A stretch of 64,000 nucleotides of DNA. Origin: Hygrocybe punicea (taxonomy: Eukaryota > Basidiomycota > Agaricomycetes > Agaricales > Hygrophoraceae). The stretch is taken from positions 4,526,001 to 4,590,000 of the forward strand of contig OY744470.1 of NCBI GenBank assembly GCA_963556145.1, written 5' to 3'. The notes under the pieces are model-generated. The model searched no databases. It saw only the letters and a list, made by a program, of their open reading frames with translations, and was not told the DNA's origin. Both the position numbers and the translations under genes were made by a program. Shown here one piece after another: positions 45,851 through 56,645 of this stretch; position 1 is the stretch's first letter; each line of letters starts with the position of its first letter.

Positions 45851-46096
45851 CTCTTTCAAGACATTTAAATGATTCCATTGCTGATCAACGTGTTTGGCAC
45901 GTGTTCGTTGTTTTATCATTGCCACTCTTGTCAGGTGACATAATTCCGATGTCTTATAATTAGAAGGTTTGTGGAATCGTCACCACCCGCTATCAACCAC
46001 CCTGAAAGTAATCAATCATTAAGGTATTGATGTATTAATGATATCTGTGTCTGTTCGTCATACCACCCATCCGAAATCCTGCCTAGGTCCACAAAC

Positions 46097-47919
46097 ATGC
46101 CATATAAGAAGGAACTTGGTTATGAACTTTGCATGCACATCTGCCCTGGTCGAAAATGCGACTCTCCAAAAACGAAATGTCTTTTGTGGAAGAAGGAAGG
46201 CAACTCCTGCCAAAGACATGTCGGATCTGCACACCAACATCCCAAATGCGTTTCGTCTGGAATTTGTCCGCAGTCGGTATGTCTTGGTCGCAACATACGT
46301 GAAAATTCGCAGGGTGTCCGCAATGCGACGGCCGCGGAACTCGATCTCCTTCCACGCAAAAGGCTATCATCCGACTCTGAGATGGAAACATCATCTGACT
46401 GTGAAACGGAACCGCCAACCACCGTAAGCAACAATGAACGCCGTATAACCACATTAAGCAACAATGACGGCCGTGTTTTCAAAATCCTTTTTATCCTTGA
46501 CCCAACAACTCGTATCGCGAGCAAAGCCGCAGCCATTAACGATCTTGCATTCGTCACCACGACCATATCCGACATCGAACTCGATACCATTGCCCATCTT
46601 GATGGTTACGTCCATATCATCAAGTCATACAAGAGTCGCTATTCAGCATGTATTCAAGAATGGGTAATGTCTATTGTTTAATTTGTGGATTGTTGATACT
46701 GAAACGTATTTCACAACAAACAGGTTTATATTGGAATGCGACTACATCATGAGGATGGAGCCCGGCGCTTCAATGTCAAATACATATTTTGGCCCGAGTT
46801 CCTTCATGCAATACTTCGCCATCAAGACAAAGGCGATACGTGGCAAAAGTTCGCATCGGCAGATTGTGTATTTGGTGGTGTGGATATGGGAATGTCATAC
46901 ATGTAAGATTGACATCGCTTTAATTAATTCTGCTCCGTTTTCGCTGCATTATACTGATGTCTTGACAGCGGTAACCAATACGGATTGACACTGGAAAATG
47001 TGTCGATTTTCATGACTGGCATGGACGAACTCTGTCGAACGGCACACATCTGGCCTCCTCCGAAGCAGATGAACATGGTCCATTCAAAATGGATACAAAA
47101 TCAAAACTTGCTTCATGTCGCTTTGAATGTAACGCATACGATACGCCCTCAAGCAAAATTATTAAATGATGGCGACCAATTCCCACCGAATATTGTCTTG
47201 AAACGGACACACAGCAACACCGGTCATCACGTCCTATTACCTGGCGACGCCAAGCGAAATTGGGAATACATGCGCAATAACTGTGAGGTTCCAGGTTCAC
47301 GTTGGTTTGGGCAAACGTACATCGAACCACTGAGTAAGATGGGCGAATGGCGTGTGTTTCTAGTTGGTGGAAAGGTCGTGTATACAGTGCACACCCTGTA
47401 CAACAAGGAAAGCAAGTCCTGGAAGTGGGATATCGTCTCAAGTTTCTATACCTTGGATGAGTTAAGGTGAGTGCCCTTCATTTTCACTTGTCATATCATA
47501 TGCATGATTGTCTTAACTTTGTCAGAATATTTCAAACGCAGGGGACTCTATTGAAGACGGTGGCGTGCAATCCGGACAGGGGCGCCATTTCTATTCGAGA
47601 GCAAGGCAGAAACGAGTTCTTCGACTTTGTCCAAAAGACCTACGAAGGGCTTTATGCGATAGAGTCCAATATGGTTGGTGGAAAACCATCGATGAGTGTT
47701 TTTTGCCGTATGGACATATCGCTCATTGTGGATTCCAAAACGGATACTGTGTCCTATTTCGTGAACGAGGTGGAACGTTATCACACATGCAGCCTCTGGT
47801 CGAACATGAAGTCAGGTCCGAAATCCATTCGAGCACCCATTGGCTCATTAGCAGACACTTTTGCAGGGGTTTTCTATAAATGGTTGATTGACATCAAAGG
47901 TCCATACTCATATTTGTAA
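46097..47919 (+). CDS. Gene Z: ATP-grasp-like protein with N-terminal Cys/His cluster (Hel3 cargo)
   Basis: Four exons, 46097-46663, 46724-46902, 46969-47466 and 47526-47919, join in phase to 545 residues with introns of 59-66 bp. The N-terminus (ELCMHICPGRKCDSPKTKC... CQRHVGSAHQHPKC... CPQSVC) is a possible zinc-binding cluster. After a variable linker the core reads VYIGMRLHHEDGARRFNVKY, FGGVDMGMSYIGNQYGL, NIVLKRTHSNTGHHVLLP, QTYIEPLSKMGEWRVFLVGG, FCRMDISL and YFVNEVERY. The VLKR lysine, the E...EWR pair and the R.D...NEVE ending are the expected positions of an ATP-grasp ligase site. This family link is inferred. The gene is convergent with gene Y2 (87 bp apart), antisense to Hel3, in the slot that holds the dioxygenase in Hel2. 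Confidence 0.75.
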
Positions 47920-48006
47920 TATTATCTGTACAGTCAATGGATCGGTTCGCGTTTATTTCACAAAACAGACATAGGATACAAATATAAATGATGCTAAGTG
48001 GAGCAA

Positions 48007-50054
48007 TCATTTCGGCACTCCCAAGACCATGACCCATTGCACATTGAGTGAAATGCTCTTTATCATGTCATCTACACGCTTGAATGTATTGATGGTGTGT
48101 CCAACAACGACACAGGATCCTGCAGGGATATTGTGCGGGAAGATGGGTAGTTGCTGGAGCGATATGAGAGTGGACGTGAAGTCCGCTTTGACTTTGCGTG
48201 CATCATAGATGGGCACTGACAACACATACTTAAGATATCAATTTATATTAGACAACCGGATGCTTACCAATATCGTAAAATGATAGAGCGGCCTTATGAT
48301 AAGATGGAGTGGGTCGACGAGTGAATGGACTAAGTTGTACATTTTTGGATGTCGATGCCTCTATGAAAATCGATTAGGAATTACAACTAAAAATGATTAA
48401 TGCACAAACTGGGAGATGTATCCATTCCACTTGCTGTGGTCGTTGAGAAGGACACATAGTCCTTATACAGTTGGGCCCGAAATTCGGACTCGCGAATCAC
48501 CATTCCAATAGCACCGACATATCGCTCCCATTCCCCTTGAAGTAGTGCACCCTGTATAACCTTGACCGGCTTTGTATTGCCACCAATCTTGGGCTCATCG
48601 AGAAAGCAGGACTCCACTATGATGACCGATGTAAAGATCGTCGGCATTCCACCTCCGACTGCATGAAAGAAGTTGCGACCAAATGCACCAGTGGAGATAT
48701 GGGCAGGGTTATCACGAGAGAGATTAGAGTACCTCCCAGATCTATCAAATGTAATGGCGGAAACCAATAACCTATATTATATCCAATGAATCGACCAAAT
48801 TGACCTCAAATTGCTGTTCAAATAACGTACTTTCTGTTGATCTTGTAGATGTCAGTGATGATATCACTGAACTGTGGGTTGCCATTCCCAATTGCACTGG
48901 ACCAGGATACCATTGCTGCTGCCCTGAATGGTTATGAGTAAATGATAAGGGTATAAATGCAATTGCATACTTGATATTGACACAGTCTTGGTAGGTGTCA
49001 ACAAGTTGAGGATCCCTCGTGCCAATATCGGACTCATCAATGTTCGGAGATGGTAAGCTAGATTCACGACATCTACATCAAACACCACGGTGTAATAAGA
49101 TCCAACACACCTGGTGATCTGCGTCAGTGCATAGGTCAGATCTCCTTCATCGCCACTGGAGCCTTTATCATCGTCGGTATCATTGAGCATGATGGCCTTC
49201 GTGGACTTCGACTTCTTGGATGGAGTATTAGAAACGCTGTTACAATTAATGAATGAGAATATTCATATCGGCACGTAAAATACACACGAAATTGGCTTAT
49301 CGGGGTTCTTCATCAAGGCTACTTTGCGACGATGCTTAAACAGTCAAACGATTTGTTTGAACAAATGGATATGTCTATGATAACTGAACAACTCACTTAG
49401 AACCGTAATCCTCTTCCTCTTCCTCTTCCTCCTCTTCCTCACCGTCTTGTGATTGATTAGATGCAGCTTTCAATTTCTTGGCGGGGGAAGGCGTTTTACT
49501 ATAGATAACCTGTCAATGATGAGACAATACCTATGAAAAATATTTACACATTGTCGTCATTGTCGGTGACATTGGGAGATGACATTTGACGTTTCTTTCC
49601 ACTGTAACAGATTGATATCATGGTGGATATATTTGATATTGAAACACTAACACGTCTTTAACGTTGCGAAACTTGACGGAATGCCTAGGAGGATATTGAT
49701 ATTTGTTAACTCATATTGGATAACAATGATATGTGATTATAGATACCTTGTGAGCGTTGACGGTGCCATTACACTGCCAGTGCTTTGAATACTGACGGCA
49801 TCATCATTAGCATCGGACAAAGCCACACTGTCCATTGGTCAAAAATAGATAACGATTAAAATGATGACACATACATATCATCATCAGCCCAAGTCTTGAT
49901 GACCTTCTTCCGCTTCTCGATTGTTGCAGAAGGCCGTCTTTAGTGCATGCAATAGAAACTTCAGTTATACCGAGTAAAATAGGGATGCATACATGGTGGC
50001 CTTGGATTTTTCTTTCGAGTTTGATTTCGTGGCGGTGGACTTCTTGGGAGACAT
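48007..50054 (-). CDS. Gene Y copy 2, unknown protein (Hel3 cargo)
   Basis: It starts MSPKKSTATKSNSKEKSKAT (50054-49993) and then has about ten short exons. The N-terminal part is lysine-, serine- and acid-rich: KRKKVIKTWADDD, a Glu run at 49402-49441 and KKSKSTKAIMLND. The folded part reads YYTVVFDVDVVNLAYHL, AITFDRSGRYSNLSRDNP, PTIFTSVIIVESCFL and GEWERYVGAIGMVIRESEFR. The last exon has VPIYDARKVKADF, CVVVGHTINTF and SLNVQWVMVLGVPK, with a stop at 48007. The ordered motifs match gene Y copy 1. No disabling change was seen. Its function is not known to me. The charged N-terminus suggests a nuclear protein. Confidence 0.7.
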
Positions 50055-50716
50055 TGGAGAGCGGTAAAAGTTGATGGAATAGTGGATATCATCTCCACTC
50101 ACGCTTTAAATCACTCAAAAACAATAAGCTATGAATTTAAGATGAATCGGTGAATCCAAAACTTCAACAATAACATCAGAGGATCCACCATTGGCACATG
50201 CTCATATACCAAACGAGGCTTCTTGGGCCATGTACTCCATGCAAAGCGCAAAGGTATGCATGAAAAATGGATGACTGTCCACATGATATTCGCCACAAGT
50301 TTATACTGGTAGATTTCATGAATTGTTGACAAATTCAATTAAAGTTAGGAATGGAGACTAAACAAAAAGGGGTATTCATAAAACAAAAATTCATAATGCC
50401 AAATTAAGAAACATGGGGTATACTAACAGATATTGATGCATAATGGATAGGGGCTAATTTTAATGCTGTGCACACATATACTGTGATGCAGAATTAATGC
50501 GGAAAAGCTGGAGTACATGCTTGACTATACCATATCCAAACCAGACAGCTGACAACCAACATTATGTGGTGCATTTGAAAGACATGGAAAGGATCCGTAT
50601 TATGCAAAATGACGCAAACTTCAATATTGAAGAATGCAATACAAAAACAAAAGCAAAACGGATCCTGAAAGCTATCATCACATGGACATCAAAAGCCAAT
50701 ATGGATATGATCGGTG

Positions 50717-51939
50717 ATGGCAGAAGATATAATCCATGAAGTGGACGAAATTGTGCCACGCAATATACATCTCACCACTGCTTTGTACGTGATGGACAAC
50801 TATTACAACTTCAAGGGTGCATGTTAGCAATATCCACCATATATATACTGGCTAGTATTTGACACCAAATTGACAGCTGAACATCTGCAGGAAATCATAT
50901 CTGCACGCTTAGACGATGATGAAAGTCAGCTTGCGAAGGCCACAAACGTAAGTCATTGGATTTGAAAAGGTATATCATATTGACCGCATTGCCAGATTGC
51001 AAATGTTAATATTGTGCATGTTGACTCTCCAAATTGCTGGAAGTTTACACTTCCAACCAATGATGAATCCGAACATCAAGAATTGGTATTAAGTTTGCAA
51101 GCGATTTTGGTGGCGAAAGATCTTCCACCCATAACAACCAGGTATGTGCTAAATTCGTATCAATTCCTTGAATACCATTCTGATGAATCACTGCAATAGT
51201 CAACCAGAACGCCGAACGCCCTTCATACGTCAAAGCATAGTCGTAACTGGCCTTGATACAACAGGCTTTCAATCCTATATCGATAACCTTCGGATTCTGC
51301 ACCAGAAACTGGCTCGTCAATTTCCTGACAAAGCAATGCAAGCTTTTACACCTTCTACATACATGGATTACATGGCACTCGCAATAGGAACCCGATATTT
51401 CACTGATCGCCGACATGACAACACTTCCTCTCACATTCCATTCGAGTATGTCATCGATCCAAAAGGCATATTAACCTCACTTGCGAATTCCCGCTACTTT
51501 CATGGCCAGGACAATTGCATACTTTATTACAAGTTGAAGTCTGATAGAAACCGACATTGGTGAGTGACGATGAATTGGGATCACATCCCTACTGATGGAA
51601 ATATTTATTAGCTTCATTCCAACAAACCCAACTTGCTTTAGAATCGGTGATATAGTGGAGGTTCAGTTTACAATATCGGCAGTTCCGGTAAAGAAGGATA
51701 AATTCAAGATGATTCTGAATCTACGGTCATTGGCACTGGTAGACAGTGACTTCACAGAGGTAACACTTCAATACATCAAGAATTAAACGAATACTGATGT
51801 ATATTCTCAGGAAGCAACTATGATTCGCAACAAGACAGCTTTGCCTACACCAACTACACAGCCCAGAATAGCCATCAAACGGCATGTTGGGTATGTGGAA
51901 GAGGGTAATGATGCAGAGGGTGTTGTGGAAACAAGGTGA
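50717..51939 (+). CDS. Gene X, intact copy, unknown protein (Hel3 cargo)
   Basis: Six exons, 50717-50816, 50856-50947, 50996-51141, 51200-51559, 51612-51759 and 51811-51939, join exactly in phase to 324 residues with introns of 39-58 bp. It starts MAEDIIHEVDEIVPR and continues EHLQEIISARLDDDE, IVHVDSPNCWKF, RQSIVVTGLDTTGF, FTPSTYMDYMALAIGTRYFT, FRIGDIVEVQFTISAVPVKK and FKMILNLRSLALVDSDFTE. It ends with a basic-acidic tail (IKRHVGYVEEGNDAEG). The GDIVEVQ...L.LRSLAL block could be a beta-barrel. I recognise the pattern as a multicopy mushroom family, not a function. It is divergent from gene Y copy 2, with 662 bp between the starts. Confidence 0.75.
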
Positions 51940-52061
51940 CGCTTCTATAATATGAATATAGACCGATGCTAATGTATAATATTGTATGTGTACTCAACCC
52001 GTTGATATGTTACAGCTGTTTTGCTATCTGATGGCAGCAACTGCACCTTTTTGAATCAATT

Positions 52062-52530
52062 GAGAAATTTGGACTTGGTAGAATTTTGGGTGCTGTGTTT
52101 TGTATCTCATGAAATACTATTTGGATTAAGATGGTTATACAGGGAAAGTTGTACTATGTCTTGAGGACTATCTACGCCTGTAATTACATTTGAACAATAT
52201 TTAGGATATAGTGAGTTGTTGATGAAATAAAAGGTAGACCAGTACTTTTTGACGCCCAAAATGATACTGTCAAATTATGACATCGAAAGAGCTCATATGA
52301 AGAAGACTGGAGGGAGAAGGTTGTTCATCTTTTCAAGGCCTAGAAGTACATATACCATATTCTTCTCTATTTTTGTCCTTTGAGCCGTCATTGCATCTGT
52401 ACTATGTTTGTCTGTCACTAGGCTCGAAATACAACCAGAATCATAAACTGTATAACCATCTTGATCCAAGCAGTATTTCATGAGATACAAAACACAGCAC
52501 CCAAAATTCTACCAAGTCCAAAATTCTCAA
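52062..52530. mobile_element. MITE-like element with about 90-bp inverted arms (Hel3)
   Basis: 52062-52150 (TTGAGAAATTTGGACTTGGT and TTTTGTATCTCATGAAATAC) is the inverse complement of 52443-52530 with few mismatches. The middle is about 290 bp with no coding sequence. I see no clear target duplication. Confidence 0.6.
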
Positions 52531-52540
52531 TGTGCCTTTT

Positions 52541-53729
52541 TGCTGAAAAGATGAGAATGAGCTATTGAAAATCCATTATCTACCTATAATCCAGATTTAA
52601 TGTTTGCATATTCTCTTTGTATCACCACTGGATAGCTAACTATATCCAATGTTCAATGTGTACTGATCACATATGACAATAGTAACCTGAACATATTGAC
52701 CGAACACATTGACCGAACACACCGAACATGTCCAATATGTTCGGTTTGTGGTCCATGAAACTGAATTACAATTCATTGTACAAATTCAATCAAACTACCT
52801 TTACTTCGCATATGTGATGCATAACCTTTTGTTCAAAGACGTGTCATATTAACTGGACGAAATCTGCAGGTACAACAAGCATATTTACTCCTTTATATCT
52901 AAATTGATGACGAAATTCACTGCTGTACTGAGAAGCCTATGTTGCTATGTTCCTGCATTGATACCATTGGATTGTATCTTGGCCCAACCTTCACTTCTTC
53001 CCATCCTGCCATAAATATGATGCTTTGCTATTTAATAATTGCTTTCCAATCATATTATTTTGTTCTGGCATGATTGGAGCTTCTCTTGAACTAATTATGT
53101 TCCTTGTCCTTGTGTCTGGATCTCGAATCATTATGCAGTTGACTGCATTTATTGTACTATTTTCGTGTCCTTTGATGAAACATCAACAAATTATACACCT
53201 CACCCTTATGAGCCCATTCAATGAATACATTGAAACAGCATCTGGGGTACCAATGTGTGAACTCCATAGTTTCTCAATGTTGATAGCTCTGCTTGCACTT
53301 TCTCTGCTTCAATATGGGATGTCAAATATGGCACATAATGCACATCCAACAACTGTCCAGACTTTTATTTCTGCTATTATTTGTGCAATTGCAATGCCCC
53401 GGATTCAGGTAGGGACATCTGCAAAACACTTTGTGCCGAAAAATGATGAACCCACCGGTTAAACCAGTGTTAAACCTGTTCCTTATGATTCCAATGTACA
53501 TAGCTGTTATATGTATCTGTAAACAAAGATATCATATCTGGTTCATTCAGTCTATATTGCACTGGAAATTCCTCAGAATACAGCAGGGATACTAGTTGGA
53601 CAATACAGAACTCTCAGTACTGTTCAGACAGGTTTTCAACTCATCCATATGTCATAATGCACATTACACCAACAAAGAATACGATTATTGTCATGAAGTC
53701 GACTTAGCAGTGGACTACACTTTCCCAAC
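52541..53729. other. 5' inner part of Hel3 without a supported gene
   Basis: It contains one degenerate 82-bp satellite unit (52690-52745). An open plus frame at 53025-53462 encodes a hydrophobic peptide (FIVLFSCPLM, LIALLALSLLQYGM), but I see no homology, introns or partner copy. I leave it as unsupported. Confidence 0.35.
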
Positions 53730-53949
53730 TTGGCACCTTTGATCTGGTGACCTTATTGTTCTTGCTCATTTGAGACAACAAATTCTCACAGTTACAAAGT
53801 CAGCAGTCACACGGTTTCAAATTTATTCACAGGGCTTCAAAATTGTTCCCACAGTTTGCAACAATTGTTCCCACGGCTTGGCAAATTAGAGTCTGACCCT
53901 GAGTTGAAAAATCCACCGTATAGAATGATTCCCTTATAGGGACTCGTAA
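53730..53949 (-). other. 5' terminus of Hel3
   Basis: Read on minus: TTACGAGTCCCTATAAGGGA, whose CCCTATAAGGG is a perfect palindrome. Then ACTCAGGGTCAGACTCTAAT, two GTGGGAACAATT words and GAGAATTTGTTGTCTCAA. About 220 bp match the start of element A (9442-9660) at high identity. Host A is at 53950. Confidence 0.85.
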
Positions 53950-56039
53950 TTGCCTGACGTTCCCACAGGCCAACAAGTAACTGCCTGATCAAACTCAGAT
54001 TAGATCCGCATAATGAACGACATGAATATTTTACTCACTGGTCTGGTGTCTTGGGAAGAGGGTCTTTTGTGACAATCCAATGCGTGAAATTGACATGTGC
54101 ATCACCGAAGGCTGCCTCGAAGGCTGCCCAATTGACACCACTCCACGTGGTGTCTAAGAGTTTATTGATGATGTCTAAAAGACGAACAGGTTTCAAGTAA
54201 TTTCGACCAGATATTTCGACTGGAGCGGCAAAATCGCGGGCCAAAAGGATGAGGATCCGAGCAACAAGTTCACCAAAGCTGCCTTTGTCAACCAATCTGG
54301 CACCACACAAATCTTTGCTCAGGGTGCTCAAGACGTTTCCCAATCGTCCAGGATCATCTGGTGGGTACAACAGCTTGATGGCACCCATGATGAGAATCGG
54401 TTCAGATGGGGAATAGGTGTAGAACATTGCATAGTTGGATAAAAAGCCGGTGAGAAGCCTCATGTGATGAGCAACACTCCTGTCTGCAAGAGAAATCGCT
54501 TCCGAGCCTGCTAGCACGAGTTCGAGACAGAATTGCTGCGAAAGCACGGCAAATACGTGGTCCTTATTCCAGTCATGGAATTCTTCTGCGTTTGTGAGCT
54601 TTACGCAGGCTAAGTTGATCACCTCGCCAGGATCTTTTTCCTGTAAGTGTGCACACCACCTGGACCACATAAAATAAACAAGATATCTCTGACGCAATAG
54701 GAATAACGCACAGTGGTCGACCATATTGTGCGAGATGTTTGATAGTCTCAAATTCCCCCATGCGAGTATTAAGTGCACTGTGCTCTCTGGCTATTGCATG
54801 CTGGTCAAAGTCAAGAGCGATATAGGGGGCAACTAGTTGGCGTAATTCATCTTGAAGTTTCAACGAAAGCACTGGTCACTTAATCAGTACCATGCGAATG
54901 GAAAGAGATGGATGGCTGACTTTTGTCTGGACTAGGGGCATAATAGGAGATATTTGATTTTGTTCCCATAAACGCATACCACATCTTTGTTGAAGGCTCC
55001 TGGTTTTGCAAAAGTCGCAACAGACACCAAAAGTTTACTCCAAGTTCATGGGCTTCATCGAAGTATGTCATGCAAAGGGGCTTATCTCCAGGGAAAAGAT
55101 TGGACAAAAAACTCATCAGATCTTTGGTGGCCTTCTTGGCCTTGGCCTTGTCCATGTAAAAGCGATTGGCCATTTCAATTGTGTTGAAATCTTTCCCACC
55201 TGCCTTCGCGGGGACAGACCTATCCTTATTCCGCTGTGGGCTAGGCCCCATCGAGGGACATGAAGTATGTAGCTAAAGTGGGAACATTATGTTGATGGAA
55301 AAACATCAAGATCAAACACCCGCCTTATTAGCCGTGTGCACCACTTGTCGGAAAAATTCTTCTCGCGTCTTTCTCGCACCACCTCCTTCCATCAAAGCAT
55401 GCCAGTGTGAAAGTAACATTTTTCCGTTGTTGCCGTTCTCGCATAAGATGGACTTGAGCCGGAGACGCATGGTTTGGTGTGCAGCTGCCAGGAAACAGGC
55501 GAGTTCAGAATGAACATTGTAGCTCAAGTCGTTATCTTTGGACAGCTGGGAGAAATAGGTGAAAACCGAATCATCAGAGTAGTGATGCCGAAGTTCGGTT
55601 CAGAACCGATCCGAACCCGGTTTGAACCGCGAACCGAACCGGAAGTTCGGTTCTGGTTCAGCCATTTGGCTGAACCGAACTGCTGGTTCAGTTTGCGGTT
55701 CTGGCACTGACATGCGGTTCAAACCGCGTTCAAACGCGGTTCAAACCGCGAACCATAATGTATAGTTACCTACGTAGATACTCATTTAGATACTTAATTT
55801 TTCACATTTTTTTCTATGCAGTCGCGTGAACTTAGGTCATGTGACCTTAAACATACTCGCGCGAAACACTAACTTGAACGTTACTCAACAACCACGGTAA
55901 GTAACGGCCTCATACTATATTTTACTGACATTTTATTACATAGAACAGCCCCCCGTGGCCCACCTTGACCGCATAAAGAAGGCGCCCGTGGTCAACTCCA
56001 CCCAACAACCTCCCTCGCGTTCCAACGCGAGTCGGAGTG

Positions 56040-56099
56040 AATCGATGGCAGCAGCGGCAGCAGCAGCAACGGCAGTGGCAACACCACATACCACCACCC

Positions 56100-56131
<32 letters not shown>

Positions 56132-56146
56132 GCCAAATGACCGCAA

Positions 56147-56180
<34 letters not shown>

Positions 56181-56320
56181 GGCAACGGCAACAGCAGCAG
56201 CAGCAGCAGCAGCAGCGCAGCGGCAACGGCAACAGCAGCAGCGGCAACGGCAATGGCAGCAGCAGCAGCGGCAACGGCAACAGCAGCAGCAGCAGCAGCA
56301 GCAGAGCAACACCGGCAGCA
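56040..56320. repeat. CAG/CAA/ACG trinucleotide tract inside the hAT element
   Basis: Impure (CAG)n and (GGCAAC)n. It yields glutamine-, alanine- and leucine-rich open frames in several frames and both strands. I treat these as artefacts. Confidence 0.85.
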
Positions 56321-56419
56321 GCAGCCAGGTACATCCCCCAAATCCAGTCCCAACGACATCGGCTAATGAGGGGAATGGACGAGGCGACGACGAAGACCCA
56401 CCTCACAAACACGCCCTAG

Positions 56420-56645
56420 CCGCGTCAATTGACGTGCGGACGCCCATAGGAAGTCCCCAGCCCCATCCAACCTCGCGAAAACAGATGGAGCGTGTCAATT
56501 GACGCGTCCCCGTTCTTCGCGAGGTAGATAGCACGCGCGGATGCCCATGGGAAGTGCCTGGCCCCAACCCAACCTCGCAAAAACAGACGGAGCCCCCCCA
56601 TCTACCTTGTGAGGGTGACAGCCGCGTCAATTGACGCGCGTCTGG
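56420..56645. repeat. Two to three diverged units with CGCGTCAATTGACGCG palindrome
   Basis: GTCAATTGACG cores occur near 56426, 56496 and 56628; the last is the perfect 16-bp palindrome CGCGTCAATTGACGCG. Shared text between units includes CGCCCAT(A/G)GGAAGT and CCAACCTCGC(G/A)AAAACAGA. It lies in the right part of the hAT element. Confidence 0.6.

Larger units (their letters stand above)
34022..53949 (-). mobile_element. Hel3: 19.93-kb cargo-bearing Helitron inserted in gene H
   Basis: The 5' end on the minus strand is TTACGAGTCCCTATAAGGGA at 53949. The 3' end has GGGACGAGTAAC, hairpin GCCA-GC-AAA-GC-AATGGC (34052-34036) and CTAG ending at 34022. The host is A at 53950 and T at 34021, with no target duplication. 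The two flanks are halves of one gene whose frame is restored by removal, so both ends are known to the base. From 5' to 3' it carries gene X (antisense), Y (sense), Z (antisense), an 82-bp satellite, W (sense) and an intact Rep/helicase (sense). Element A shares both ends. This is far larger than a typical Helitron. Since the Rep/helicase and gene H halves look undamaged, the insertion is young. Confidence 0.85.

Noticed and set aside
45364..45925. Series of 69-residue minus-strand open frames at 82-bp steps
   Set aside because: Shifted readings of a tandem satellite, with no gene evidence.
53025..53462. Hydrophobic 145-residue open frame in Hel3
   Set aside because: No recognised motif, no matching gene in Hel2 and no intron structure; could be chance in AT-rich DNA.
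53730..53955. First reading of the hairpin plus ACTCGTAA as a Helitron 3' end
   Set aside because: Orientation of all three Rep/helicase genes, the CTAG ends and the restored frame of gene H show that TTACGAG plus hairpin is the 5' end.
55922..56502. Poly-Ala, poly-Gln, poly-Leu and poly-Cys open frames
   Set aside because: Trinucleotide tract inside a hAT-type element; no splice or homology support.
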